In this document: one piece after another, positions 44,621 to 54,325 of the stretch
Layout of the letters: every line of letters starts with the position of its first letter
Position numbering within the stretch: the stretch's first letter is position 1
Notes under the pieces: generated by a model
The model's input: the letters and a program-made list of their open reading frames with translations, nothing else
What the model was told of the DNA's origin: nothing
Database searches by the model: none
Assembly: GCF_001591145.1 (NCBI RefSeq)
Contig: NZ_BCUF01000014.1
Coordinates: 43,981 to 107,980, forward strand
DNA: 64,000 nucleotides
Source: Vibrio harveyi NBRC 15634 = ATCC 14126 = KCTC 12724
Lineage (GTDB): Bacteria > Pseudomonadota > Gammaproteobacteria > Enterobacterales > Vibrionaceae
Reading direction: 5' to 3'
Translations under genes and position numbers: made by a program

Positions 44621-46336
44621 CTAGCGACACAATGGGTAATAAAACCCTTGATGGATGTGCGCGCCAAGGGTGGTGAGTAGATGTGCGCATTCTGCAGTTT
44701 CAACACCTTCTACGATCACTGTGCAGTGGTACGTGTGTCCCATCGCGATTAGCTGGCGCAGAGTTTCAACCTTTTTGTCGTCTTGCTTTAAGTTCATGAC
44801 AAACAGACGGTCAATTTTCAGGTAATTCGGCGTAATGTGGCTAATCAGCTCAACATTGTTATTACCAGTACCAAAGTCGTCAATACTGATTTTACAACCA
44901 AGCTGTTTGAGCTTACTGATGTTGTCAAATATCTCGCGCGTGTAATACATCGAGGCATTTTCCGTGATCTCGATGGTCAGCAGTGTACAGTCTAACTGGG
45001 ACAACTGACGATAAAGACGCGTAAAATTGTGCCCAATGAGAAGAGAAGGACATACGTTGATGCTGAGAGGGGCGAGTAATGTCTTTGCGTCGCCATAGAC
45101 GGTTTTTATCAACAGTAAGGTGTGATTGATCAGTAAGCCATTGGCAATCAAACGTTCAATAAATCGCTGAGTGTTTTTAACTTTAAAACGTGACAGTACC
45201 TCATAGTGAATATTTTGCCGATTTGATGTGTTATGGATAGGTTCAAGCTTTAGGGTGAACTGACGAATTGCCCATAGGTAGGAGACCAGCGAACGCAGCT
45301 TTTTATGCCTGGTAATAAACATTAGTATAAAGCTCAAAACAAGGATGCTTGTGATCGGTCCGGATACGTAATAGATCTCTTTGTAGCCGTTATCATTGAC
45401 GTTATATAAAAACGAGTTGCCCTGGGTATCGCCAATTTCGAGCGCTGTACCGGTGTTCGTACACACTTTCATTCCCGACAAAAACATTCGCGACATGTGG
45501 CTCTCTATGCTATTCGCTAGATTGATGTTTTTCACTCGCACCAACACTTCTGCGCCGTCAAAGAAAAATGAATGCGTGGTGTAACTTTCGTTATTGAGCC
45601 AAAGGTTGCGGTCTCTCTCGTTGACCGGCACGACGGCTTCTGGTGTCACCAAACAACGAATATTGTGTTTGTCCGTCATTAAGGCGGACTCGACCAGTTG
45701 GATATTATCGAACAAACCACGTAAGCGGTCTTCATGCTCAAAGCAGCTACGCTGTGCCAGATCATGGGCAAAGTCCATCGCATCATCAAAATAGTTTTGC
45801 CTGACAATCGTACTGATTGTGTAAAAGCAAATCGCAACATACAAGATGATAGTAAAAACGAGAAAAAACAGTAGATTCAAGTACAGCGCACGGCTGCGTA
45901 AGCAGATGCCTATTGCTCTTCTTATGCTGTGTGTCGCTTGTTGATGGATCCGCGCTTGCTGCAGAAGTCCGTCTTTTTGTGCATGTTGGCTATCGTATGG
46001 CACAAAATATCCCTTTCGGTGGATGTTTTCGATCAGAGACTTAGGTGCCTCTACGTGATTCTTTGTCAGTTGCCTGAACTTCTTTCGTACCGACGCAACA
46101 GCGTTCTTAAATCCATTTTCCGGCAACATCAAATGATGTTGCGCTGATAACTTCTTTTCGATTTTCCTCTGGCTAATAGGCGCGTTTAGGCTGCCAAAAG
46201 CGGCGATGGTGCTAAGGATCAAATATTCGATTCGGTTTACAGGAATAGAAGAGTGGATGGAATGATTGAGCTGTAGTGAAAGTTCTTTTTCGGTCAGGCA
46301 AACGCAGATTTGGTTTCCGAGTTCAAACCTAATCAT
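44621..46336 (-). CDS. Membrane protein with ToxR/CadC-like winged helix and EAL domain
   Basis: A 571-residue protein of unusual build. Residues about 1-115 form an OmpR/ToxR-type winged helix (EYLILSTIAAFGSLNAPISQ, VASVRKKFRQL, IENIHRKGYFVPY). Helix 1 is at about 151-175, a periplasmic domain with three cysteines (198, 228, 292) follows, as in CSS-motif EAL proteins, and helix 2 is at about 327-343. The C-terminal EAL domain (about 370-570) has its catalytic residues: E379 (EVLSR, a variant of the EAL signature), E456, D486/D487 in DDFGTG, K507 and E543 (EGVET). It is probably an active c-di-GMP phosphodiesterase with DNA-binding capacity. Confidence 0.85.
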   Translation of the reverse strand: MIRFELGNQICVCLTEKELSLQLNHSIHSSIPVNRIEYLILSTIAAFGSLNAPISQRKIEKKLSAQHHLMLPENGFKNAVASVRKKFRQLTKNHVEAPKSLIENIHRKGYFVPYDSQHAQKDGLLQQARIHQQATHSIRRAIGICLRSRALYLNLLFFLVFTIILYVAICFYTISTIVRQNYFDDAMDFAHDLAQRSCFEHEDRLRGLFDNIQLVESALMTDKHNIRCLVTPEAVVPVNERDRNLWLNNESYTTHSFFFDGAEVLVRVKNINLANSIESHMSRMFLSGMKVCTNTGTALEIGDTQGNSFLYNVNDNGYKEIYYVSGPITSILVLSFILMFITRHKKLRSLVSYLWAIRQFTLKLEPIHNTSNRQNIHYEVLSRFKVKNTQRFIERLIANGLLINHTLLLIKTVYGDAKTLLAPLSINVCPSLLIGHNFTRLYRQLSQLDCTLLTIEITENASMYYTREIFDNISKLKQLGCKISIDDFGTGNNNVELISHITPNYLKIDRLFVMNLKQDDKKVETLRQLIAMGHTYHCTVIVEGVETAECAHLLTTLGAHIHQGFYYPLCR

Positions 46337-46503
46337 GTGTTATTGCGCTCCAGGATTAATTTTTTGAATACGTTATCAATATTGATGTATCAGGTATGTG
46401 ACCTTCTACGGGCATATCCTAAACTTCTGGATATAGTGACCATTTTAGATTTTTTTATAAAGCTCAATCTAGTTGTATTTCGGTGGATTAAGAAAGCAGA
46501 AAC

Positions 46504-46540
46504 GAAAAAAAAGCCCGAGCAATGTGCTCGGGCTTTTCAA
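46504..46540 (-). terminator. Rho-independent terminator of sdaA
   Basis: Stem AAGCCCGAGCA/TGCTCGGGCTT; on the minus strand it is followed by eight Ts. Confidence 0.9.
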
Positions 46541-46554
46541 TTGAGAGGGGAGGA

Positions 46555-47916
46555 TTAGCAAATCACTTTGATTGCTAGACCGCCTTGAGATGTCTCACGG
46601 TATTTTGCGTTCATGTCCTTACCGGTCTCTAGCATGGTTTCGATAACCTTATCCAGAGAAACCGTAGGTGCAGATGAGCGACGTAGTGCCATACGAGTTG
46701 AGTTGATCGCTTTTACTGCCGCGATGCCGTTACGCTCGATACATGGAACCTGAACCTGACCCGCTACAGGGTCACAAGTTAGACCTAGGTTGTGTTCCAT
46801 CGCAATTTCTGCTGCCATACATACTTGCTCAGGGCTACCACCCATCAGCTCAGCAAGACCAGCTGCAGCCATCGAACACGCTACGCCAACTTCGCCCTGA
46901 CAACCAACTTCTGCACCAGAGATAGATGCATTGCGCTTGTATAGACCACCGATTGCACCAGAAGCCGCAAAGTAACGGATGTAATCTTTTTCAGTTACTG
47001 TCTGGATGAACTTATCGTAGTAAGCCAGTACCGCCGGGATGATGCCACACGCACCGTTCGTTGGTGCTGTAACAACGCGACCACCGGCAGCGTTTTCTTC
47101 GTTTACTGCGAAAGCGAACATGTTTACCCAGTCAACAACCGACATTGGATCGTTAGTTGTCTTTTCAGAAGTAAGCAGTTGCTGACGAAGTGCTGCTGCA
47201 CGACGAGGTACGCGTAGTGGACCAGGCAGAATACCTTCTTCGTTCATACCGCGATCCATACATTCGCGCATTGTGCGCCAGATGTTTGCGAAGTATGTAC
47301 GAGTCTCTTCATCAGAGTGCAGAGAGTGTTCGTTTTTCATCACAAGTGCGCTGATAGAAAGACCGCTTTCTTTACACTGGTGAACTAACTCTTCTGCCGT
47401 TGTGTATTCGTAAGGAACCTTGATAGGGTTCTCTACTTCTTTACCGAAATTCTCTTCATCAACGATGAAACCACCGCCGATAGAGTAGTAAGTCTTTGAG
47501 TATACTTTTTCGTCATCGATCCAAGCGTGGATCTGCATGCCGTTTTCGTGTAGCTCAAGGTTAGTGGTATGGAAGTTCATACCACCATCTTTCGGGAACG
47601 ATACTGTATGACAGTGCATGCCAACAGGTAGGCGCTCAGTTTCTTCTACGCGAGCGATAAAGCCCGGAATAGAGTCGATATCTACTTTCTCAGGGGAGTT
47701 GCCTGCAAGACCCATGATGATCGCGATATCCGTGTGGTGACCTTTCCCTGTCAGTGATAGTGAACCATAAACGTCAACGGTGATTTTAGTGATGTCGCGC
47801 AGTTTTCCCATTGCACGAAGATCATCAATAAATTCTTTACCCGCTTTCATTGGACCTACAGTGTGTGAGCTTGAAGGACCAACACCGATTTTATAGATGT
47901 CAAAAACACTAATCAT
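46555..47916 (-). CDS. sdaA: L-serine ammonia-lyase, iron-sulfur dependent
   Basis: A 453-residue single-chain L-serine deaminase producing pyruvate and ammonia. The N-terminal SDH_beta domain starts [20 protein letters not shown]. The alpha domain has cluster/active-site segments [33 protein letters not shown] and [15 protein letters not shown], with the cysteines that hold the labile [4Fe-4S]. It lies 98 bases downstream of sdaC in the same direction: transporter plus catabolic enzyme. Confidence 0.95.
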   Translation of the reverse strand: MISVFDIYKIGVGPSSSHTVGPMKAGKEFIDDLRAMGKLRDITKITVDVYGSLSLTGKGHHTDIAIIMGLAGNSPEKVDIDSIPGFIARVEETERLPVGMHCHTVSFPKDGGMNFHTTNLELHENGMQIHAWIDDEKVYSKTYYSIGGGFIVDEENFGKEVENPIKVPYEYTTAEELVHQCKESGLSISALVMKNEHSLHSDEETRTYFANIWRTMRECMDRGMNEEGILPGPLRVPRRAAALRQQLLTSEKTTNDPMSVVDWVNMFAFAVNEENAAGGRVVTAPTNGACGIIPAVLAYYDKFIQTVTEKDYIRYFAASGAIGGLYKRNASISGAEVGCQGEVGVACSMAAAGLAELMGGSPEQVCMAAEIAMEHNLGLTCDPVAGQVQVPCIERNGIAAVKAINSTRMALRRSSAPTVSLDKVIETMLETGKDMNAKYRETSQGGLAIKVIC

Positions 47917-47933
47917 ATCGATTACCTCAGAAC

Positions 47934-47972
47934 AAAGCCTCCCAAGGGGAGTTGGGAGGCTTTTTATTATCG
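47934..47972. terminator. Hairpin between sdaC and sdaA
   Basis: Strong stem AAGCCTCCCAA/TTGGGAGGCTT. The T-run is better on the + strand; in the direction of sdaC-sdaA transcription it is followed only by TTTGTT. It may partly terminate sdaC mRNA or stabilise it. Confidence 0.55.
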
Positions 47973-48013
47973 TTATATTCTTGGATTAATCACGCTAAAT
48001 AAAGCAGCTGTGA

Positions 48014-49282
48014 TTAAAGAGCGCCGTAGATTACAGAACTAATTGCTGCAAGACCACAGATTGCTGTGAAAATCTGTACAGGTGCTGAAGTTTTGTACTT
48101 CGCCATTGCTGGTACTTTCTGCATTGCGAATACAGGCATCAAGAATAGGATTGCCGCGATCATCGGTGCACCCATTGTTTCAATCATGCCTAGGATGCTT
48201 GGGTTAACGATAGCAACGATCCAAGTTGTGATTACGATGAACAGTAGCGATGCTTTTTCAATCTTGCTGACAGGAGTTTGAGAGCGAGATTTGATTAGAC
48301 CTACTAGACCTTCGTGCGCACCAAGGAAGTGACCAAAGTAGCTAGAAGTGATCGCTGCAAACGCTACTAGAGGACCCATGTAAGAAATAAGTGGAGACTC
48401 ATGAACGTTAGCTAGGTAAGACAGTACTGAGATGTTTTGTTCTTGCGCAGATGCTAGTTGCTCTGGAGATAGAGAAAGTACTACAGAGAATACGAAGAAC
48501 ATTACAAAACCCATAAGCATCATTGCTGCGCCACCAGTGATAGCGTCAGTTTTCTTCACTGCGTCATCACCGTATACACGACGTTGTTCTTTAGAGAACT
48601 GAGAAATGATTGGGCTGTGGTTGAAAGAGAATACGATGATTGGAATTGCTAGCCAAACGATGGTCGGCATTTCGCCCCAGTTTGGTGATACTTCCATCAT
48701 TGATGTATTCCAATCAGGAATTAGGTAGAAAGAAAGTGCTAGTAGGATAAATACTAGTGGGTAAACCATTGCTGATGTCGCTTTCAGCATTAGTTCTTTA
48801 CCAAATACTACACCTGCTGTCATTGCTGCGATAAGTGCACCAGACAGTAGCCAGCGAGGAATAGATTCCATACCCATTTGGTTGACTAGGAAAGAGTCAA
48901 CTGTGTTTGTGATACCAACACCGTAGATAAGTACGATTGGGTAGATAGCGAAGAAGTAGGCAAAAGTAATAAGGTTTGCGCCAGTTTTACCGAAGTGCTC
49001 TTCTACTGTGTCAGTGATGTCCGCTTCAGGGTTTTTCGCAGAAAGTACGAAACGAGCGAGAGATTTGTGTGCGAACCAAGTCATTGGTGCCGCGATTAGC
49101 GCTAGGATAACTAATGGCCAGAAACCGCCAGCACCTGCTTTAATAGGAAGGAAAAGTACACCTGCACCTACTGCTGTACCAAACAGGGACAGACACCAAG
49201 TGAAGTCTTTGTAAGAAAACTTACTAGACGATTGTGCGGTCGAAGCCGCAGAAGTAGTTGTATTCATTTTTGAGTTACTCAT
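48014..49282 (-). CDS. sdaC: Serine transporter of the HAAAP family
   Basis: A 422-residue inner-membrane permease with 11 hydrophobic helices of the SdaC/TdcC hydroxy/aromatic amino acid permease family. It begins with a polar N-terminus, then FTWCLSLFGTAVGAGVLFLP, the family's signature first helix. The segment FSFNHSPIISQFSKEQR is typical of SdaC. The sdaA gene downstream fixes the substrate as serine (with possible threonine uptake). Confidence 0.92.
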   Translation of the reverse strand: MSNSKMNTTTSAASTAQSSSKFSYKDFTWCLSLFGTAVGAGVLFLPIKAGAGGFWPLVILALIAAPMTWFAHKSLARFVLSAKNPEADITDTVEEHFGKTGANLITFAYFFAIYPIVLIYGVGITNTVDSFLVNQMGMESIPRWLLSGALIAAMTAGVVFGKELMLKATSAMVYPLVFILLALSFYLIPDWNTSMMEVSPNWGEMPTIVWLAIPIIVFSFNHSPIISQFSKEQRRVYGDDAVKKTDAITGGAAMMLMGFVMFFVFSVVLSLSPEQLASAQEQNISVLSYLANVHESPLISYMGPLVAFAAITSSYFGHFLGAHEGLVGLIKSRSQTPVSKIEKASLLFIVITTWIVAIVNPSILGMIETMGAPMIAAILFLMPVFAMQKVPAMAKYKTSAPVQIFTAICGLAAISSVIYGAL

Positions 49283-49613
49283 TTTGGGAACAGGAAATAA
49301 GTCGGGAGCAATTTTGCAAGATTTTGCACTAGGAAAATTAGATCTAAATCATGTATTGCTCGAGCTTATTGAATGATATGTCAAAAACCTGCTTTTTATC
49401 ACGAAAACGGCGTGCTACACGTGATTATTGCTAATGAGTAAAATTAGAAAAACTTATCTGAAGGGGCGATTGTATAAATTTATCTCACCGCAAGCGTTTG
49501 CGATATAAAATCCAAATTAAACTAATGTGAACGAATGTTTGAAAAATAACCTTTTATTAATATTGATGCACATGATGTTTGCTATGGAAGCAAGATTATC
49601 ATTGATAAGACAG
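49283..49613. other. Upstream region of sdaC
   Basis: 331 AT-rich bases. I see a GGAACAGGAAAT ribosome-binding segment before the sdaC start but no other signal I can support. It ends at the stop of the convergently placed Nudix gene region. Confidence 0.4.
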
Positions 49614-50213
49614 TTAGTTAGAAATGATGTGTTTTTGCATCGATTCGATAATTTGTGCTGTCATTCCCCAAATGAAATGCTGTTGATAGGGGATTGCAAA
49701 CACACGGTGACTGGTGTTTTTTAGTTTGAATTTTGTACTGTAAAGCTTTTTGGGATTCAAAATATGATCTGCTGGCACCTCAAAAACCTCGGCGACTTCG
49801 TTTGGGTCGATCTGAGTCGAATAGTCTGGTGAGACAAAGGCTAAAAATGGCGTCACATTAAACTGGCTAATAGTAGGTAGCTTGGGCAACTGACCAAACA
49901 CCCTTATATCTGTTTGATGAATACCAATTTCCTCTTCTGCTTCTCTAAGGGCGGTATTTACAAGTACTTGATCGTCATCTTCAAATTTGCCCCCAGGAAA
50001 ACTGATTTGCCCTGGATGATGCTTTAAGTGCTCGGCACGCTTGGTCAAAATCACTTGCAGACCTTGTTCACGTTCGACAAAGCCAATCAATACGGCCGCT
50101 TCTCTCAACTTCAATGATTCTAAGTGCGCTAAGCGTCCCAAAGACTCACGATGATAGCCTGTGGGCATTTGCAGTTGGAAGTTCTGCAGTAATGTCGATT
50201 TATCAATAACCAA
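49614..50213 (-). CDS. Nudix hydrolase, CoA pyrophosphatase (NudL-like)
   Basis: A 199-residue protein with the UPF0035 signature (LTKRAEHLKHHPGQISFPGG) immediately followed by the Nudix box (GGKFEDDDQVLVNTALREAE, then EEIGI), the combination that defines coenzyme A pyrophosphatases. It would cleave CoA or its derivatives to phosphopantetheine and 3',5'-ADP. It is divergent from the H-NOX gene. Confidence 0.9.
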   Translation of the reverse strand: MVIDKSTLLQNFQLQMPTGYHRESLGRLAHLESLKLREAAVLIGFVEREQGLQVILTKRAEHLKHHPGQISFPGGKFEDDDQVLVNTALREAEEEIGIHQTDIRVFGQLPKLPTISQFNVTPFLAFVSPDYSTQIDPNEVAEVFEVPADHILNPKKLYSTKFKLKNTSHRVFAIPYQQHFIWGMTAQIIESMQKHIISN

Positions 50214-50326
50214 TGCTCAATCCTTTTACTGAAAACACCTGTGTGCTGAAGCATATTAATTTGAAAGTTATACCTTTATACACCATTCTTTATTTTAAGG
50301 CGTCACTATAAGGTTAGTTGAAGACG

Positions 50327-50866
50327 ATGAAAGGGATTATTTTCACAGAGTTCATGGAGTTAGTGGAAGAGAAGTTTGGTCTGGAAGTTTTGGACCAAGT
50401 GCTCGACTTATCTAATGATGAAGGCATCTACACCTCGGTCGGCAGTTATGATCATCGTGATTTGGTCAAGTTAATTGTCAACCTCAGCAAAATATCCAAC
50501 ATTCCACCGGAGCAGTTACAAGAAGTGTTTGGTGAGTGTGTGTTTCAAAACCTGCTCAAATCAATCCCAAACCATGCCAGCTTGCAGCAATGCTCCACTA
50601 CGTTTCAATTTGTGCGTCATGTGGAAGACTTTATTCACGTGGAAGTGAAAAAGCTTTATCCAGATGCCAATCCACCGCAATTTGACTTTATCAGCGAAAC
50701 TCAATCGGAGATGGTGTTCGATTATCGGAGTGCGCGCTGCATGGCGCATGTGTGTGTGGGGTTAATTAAAGGCTGTGCCACCCACTTTGATGAAACGGTG
50801 ATCATTAAGCACCAAAATCAGTCGCAAGATGGAAGCCAAGTTCGTTTTTGGCTGGAGGCTCAATAA
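50327..50866 (+). CDS. H-NOX haem nitric oxide sensor
   Basis: A 179-residue cytoplasmic haem protein. With the ATG at 50327 (MKGIIFTEFMELVEEKFG, the usual H-NOX start; an in-frame TTG lies nine bases earlier) the proximal haem histidine is about H104 in DFIHVEVKKLYPDANPP. The haem-propionate motif YxSxR is Y133-R137 (YRSAR). It lacks an obvious distal tyrosine, as in NO-selective bacterial H-NOX proteins. It is followed six bases later by a hybrid histidine kinase, the usual partner whose activity it controls. Confidence 0.93.
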   Translation: MKGIIFTEFMELVEEKFGLEVLDQVLDLSNDEGIYTSVGSYDHRDLVKLIVNLSKISNIPPEQLQEVFGECVFQNLLKSIPNHASLQQCSTTFQFVRHVEDFIHVEVKKLYPDANPPQFDFISETQSEMVFDYRSARCMAHVCVGLIKGCATHFDETVIIKHQNQSQDGSQVRFWLEAQ

Positions 50867-50872
50867 GGCAAT

Positions 50873-52573
50873 ATGACAGGAAGTTCCTCATTAGAAAGGA
50901 AACTCAAACGAGAAGTGGCATCGCGAAAAGCAGCAGAAACACTGCTGGAGCAAAAAAGCTTAGAGTTGTACGAGGCGAATCAGCAACTGAGCGTAGCCTT
51001 AAAAAAGCTGGAAATGCAGTCAGAGCACGACTTGCGCAAGTTTGAGTTTGAAGAGCAAATCGATGCCACGTTGATTAAGTTTGGTCGTACCTTCCTTTCT
51101 AGTACCTTTGATGAAACCATGATTGCCAGCTTTTTGGAGCAACTGACATCTAATTCAGTTGTGTCGGGTGCGTACCTGTATTTGAGCGATACGCATTTAT
51201 CTTCGTTGCGTCGTCATCAATTTGGTCATCTTAATCTTGCTCATGATGCGCCCATCGATGCCAAGCCTCGCTGGCAAGCGCAGAAGCTTTACCTGCCGAT
51301 TATTATCGATTCAATGATTTTAGGCGAGCTTGTGTTTTCCGTGGATCTTGAACAAGTTGACCAAGAATTCATTTCCAAGCAAATGGTATTAGTGTCTGAT
51401 TTAGTTCATGGCGTTATTAGCCGTCACTTGAGCCTAGAACGCGAAGTTGAATTACGTAAGCGTGCCGAAGCATCGGAAAAGGCGACCAAAGAATTCGTTG
51501 CCATGATTAACCATGAGTTGCGAACGCCTTTAAATGGTGTGCTCGGCAGCGCGGAGCTGTTAAGTAAAACCCCCTTGGAGGAAGAGCAGCTTCAATACCT
51601 TGGTAATCTAAGTCAATCAGGCGATTTGCTACGCGTTATTATTAACGACTTGCTCGATTTCAGTAAGATGAATGCGGGTATGATGGAAATCATAAACAAA
51701 GTATTTGCTTGGAAAGACCTAGAAAATGCTTTGACCGGCGTATTTGCAGCCAAAGCTGCGGAAAAGCGCATTCACTTTTCTATTGATAAGAAGTTGGGTA
51801 TTCCTGAGTACTTGATTGGAGACTTTGAACGTATTACGCAAATTCTGGTCAATTTGATTGGTAATGCGATTAAGTTTACCAATCTTGGAGGTGTGGTGCT
51901 TCGTGTCGAATGGAGCGATGGCTACGCTCTGTTTGAAGTGGAAGATACTGGGATTGGTATCCCGCTAGAAGCGCAACAAGCTTTATTTGACCCCTTTGTG
52001 CAAGCCGACCGCTCTACCAAGCGAAGTTTTGAAGGCTCTGGGCTTGGACTTGCGATTTGTAAGAATTTGGTTGATTTGATGGACGGCGAAATCAGCTTTG
52101 TCAGTGAGCCGCGCAAGGGCACTATCTTTAAAGTCAAATTGCCACTGAAACAAGGACAAGCACAGGGCAGAGCGGCTGGCGATGTTTTAATTGGTCATCA
52201 GATAGATCTGTCCGGGCGTTCCGTATTGGTGGTGGATGATATTCGCATGAACCAAGTGATTGTGACTCAAATGCTGAAAAAGCTCGATATTACTCCAGAT
52301 TTGAAAAACAATGGGTTAGAAGCGCTTGATGCGGTGAAAGAGAAAGATTACGAATTGATCTTTATGGATTGTCGGATGCCGGAAATGGATGGCTATGAAG
52401 CAACGGTACACCTTCGAGAAAATGGCTTTCACAGACCGATTATTGCACTAACAGCAGGCACCACCCTTGAGGAAAGACAAAAGTGCGTGGAGTCTGGGAT
52501 GGATGACATCTTAACTAAACCATATACTGCTGCGGATATTGAGCAGATGATGTGTAAGTGGTTAGACGAATAG
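50873..52573 (+). CDS. H-NOX-associated hybrid histidine kinase (HqsK/HnoK type)
   Basis: A 566-residue soluble sensor kinase: coiled coil (about 1-60), a GAF-like region (about 65-190), HisKA with the phosphohistidine in FVAMINHELRTPLNGVLGSA, HATPase (NLIGNAIKFTN; DTGIGIP; GSGLGLAIC), and a C-terminal receiver (VLVVDDIRMNQ; the acceptor Asp in FMDCRMPEMDGYEA; LTKPY). In V. harveyi and V. parahaemolyticus such kinases, paired with H-NOX, link nitric oxide to quorum-sensing phosphorelays; the assignment here rests on the pairing and domain order. The overlapping context indicates one transcript with the H-NOX gene. Confidence 0.9.
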   Translation: MTGSSSLERKLKREVASRKAAETLLEQKSLELYEANQQLSVALKKLEMQSEHDLRKFEFEEQIDATLIKFGRTFLSSTFDETMIASFLEQLTSNSVVSGAYLYLSDTHLSSLRRHQFGHLNLAHDAPIDAKPRWQAQKLYLPIIIDSMILGELVFSVDLEQVDQEFISKQMVLVSDLVHGVISRHLSLEREVELRKRAEASEKATKEFVAMINHELRTPLNGVLGSAELLSKTPLEEEQLQYLGNLSQSGDLLRVIINDLLDFSKMNAGMMEIINKVFAWKDLENALTGVFAAKAAEKRIHFSIDKKLGIPEYLIGDFERITQILVNLIGNAIKFTNLGGVVLRVEWSDGYALFEVEDTGIGIPLEAQQALFDPFVQADRSTKRSFEGSGLGLAICKNLVDLMDGEISFVSEPRKGTIFKVKLPLKQGQAQGRAAGDVLIGHQIDLSGRSVLVVDDIRMNQVIVTQMLKKLDITPDLKNNGLEALDAVKEKDYELIFMDCRMPEMDGYEATVHLRENGFHRPIIALTAGTTLEERQKCVESGMDDILTKPYTAADIEQMMCKWLDE

Positions 52574-52652
52574 AGAGCACGAGAACATATAAAGAGAAGC
52601 GGCACGGTTATGTTGCAGTGCCGCTTTGTTTATTTTGATTGAGGTTTTTTGC

Positions 52653-54053
52653 TCATGATTTGAGCGCTGGTAGTATCTTTGAGAGCTTATCCAGGGTCTC
52701 TTGATATTCTGCAGCGCAGTCACTGTCTGCGACCACACCGCCACCAGCCCATGCGTAGAGCCGTTTGTCTTCTGCGACCAAAGTGCGGATTGTAATACTG
52801 GTGTCCATACGCCCATGACGGGAAATATAGCCAATACTGCCACAATAAGCGCTGCGTCGATGAGGTTCTAACTCTTCTATGATTTGCATCGCCCGTACTT
52901 TCGGCGCACCAGTGATCGAACCGCCGGGAAAACATGCACGAAGCAGATCTGCAGCGCAGTAGCGAATATCTAAGTTGGCCCGAATGGTGCTCACTAAATG
53001 ATGCACTGCGGGAAAGCTCTCAATATCAAATAGCTTCGGTACATGTACGCTACCTGGTGCCGCGACCCGACCAATATCGTTGCGAAGTAAGTCGACTATC
53101 ATCAAGTTCTCTGCTTGGTCTTTCTCTGCGGTCTGTAAATCAAACGCGTTGGCGGAATCTTGATGTGGATTTTGACTGCGAGGACGAGTGCCTTTGATCG
53201 GTTTGGTTTCAATAACGTTATCTCTAAGCTCTAGAAAACGCTCTGGTGACACGCTAATAATCGCTGATTTAGGCATACGAATGAACGCGGAAAAAGGCGC
53301 TTGATTTGCTTCTTCCAGTTTTTTGTAAGCTTGCCATTCACTGCCTTGATAGGCGGCGTTAAAACGTTGTGCTAAGTTAATTTGGTAGCAGTCGCCGCTC
53401 AGTAGGTACTGTTGCACATGCTCAAAACGAGAAGCGTAGGACGCTTGCGTCATATTGGATTGCCAGTCGCTAATCAGCTTGAAGTCTTCAACATCCGCGC
53501 TCGAATGCGCATTGAGCCATTGCCATGCTTGCTCGATGTTTCTGCCGACCATACACGCCTTGTTTAGCTTGTGGTCAACGATCAGCGCCCATTCATACAA
53601 GCCTACAGCCATGTCTGGAGTACGCAAATCTTTGTCTGCCAGATCAGGCATGGATTCGACTCGACGACCTAAATCGTAGCTGAAGTAACCCAGTGCGCCA
53701 CCGACAAACGGTACATCCCATTTCGTGTCAGCTTCAACCTGTGGCAGTAGCCGCTGCTGAAGGTCTTCTAGCAAGGAAAATGGGTCATCTTGGGAAACGT
53801 AGTTTTCGTTTGATGTGGTGATTTGTGTGTCACTGCTCACTGTCTCAAGGGTAGCGATTGGGTTTGCGACTAATACGTCGAACCGGCTATCGATGTGCGT
53901 CTGCGAGGCAGAGCGTAAAAGCATCGCCCAAGGTTGGCTTTCAATACGGGAAAATAGCGAAAGAGCGAGGTCGTTGGCGTAATCCAATGCCTTAAAATCA
54001 AGCAATTGCGTATCCATGTTGTTCATTTGTTTAAATTGTGACAAAGAGTTCAT
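52653..54053 (-). CDS. pabB: Aminodeoxychorismate synthase component I
   Basis: A 466-residue chorismate-utilising enzyme making 4-amino-4-deoxychorismate for folate synthesis. Seen are GDCYQINLAQRF, SPERFLELRDNVIETKPIKG (the PIKGT active-site segment), the DLLRNDIGRVAAPGSV motif and GGSITGAPKVRAMQIIEELE. The TKPIKGTRPR motif and length fit PabB rather than TrpE. Start codons at 54053, 54026 and 54017 are all in frame; none has a strong ribosome site. Confidence 0.92.
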   Translation of the reverse strand: MNSLSQFKQMNNMDTQLLDFKALDYANDLALSLFSRIESQPWAMLLRSASQTHIDSRFDVLVANPIATLETVSSDTQITTSNENYVSQDDPFSLLEDLQQRLLPQVEADTKWDVPFVGGALGYFSYDLGRRVESMPDLADKDLRTPDMAVGLYEWALIVDHKLNKACMVGRNIEQAWQWLNAHSSADVEDFKLISDWQSNMTQASYASRFEHVQQYLLSGDCYQINLAQRFNAAYQGSEWQAYKKLEEANQAPFSAFIRMPKSAIISVSPERFLELRDNVIETKPIKGTRPRSQNPHQDSANAFDLQTAEKDQAENLMIVDLLRNDIGRVAAPGSVHVPKLFDIESFPAVHHLVSTIRANLDIRYCAADLLRACFPGGSITGAPKVRAMQIIEELEPHRRSAYCGSIGYISRHGRMDTSITIRTLVAEDKRLYAWAGGGVVADSDCAAEYQETLDKLSKILPALKS

Positions 54054-54325
54054 TCACTGCATGGCATGTCATGGGCAGCAAGAGTATCATAAACCCTTGT
54101 ATAGCCAAACTACCTCTATACAAAGGCTTGGAGGTGGTTTTACTATAAAAGAAGGCGACTTCATTTACTCGTGTGTCGATATCAGCCGTTCGACAATTGT
54201 TTATAAAACATGGTTTAAAAATAAACGTTTATAAAAACAAAGCTCATCAAGAGCAATAAGCTCAACAAACACGATTGAAGCCAAGCCAATAATGGAAGCA
54301 AAGCATAACAATAATGAGGCATGCA

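Noticed and set aside
49527..49724. A 65-codon frame upstream of sdaC
   Set aside because: It overlaps the Nudix gene on the other strand and lacks a credible ribosome site.
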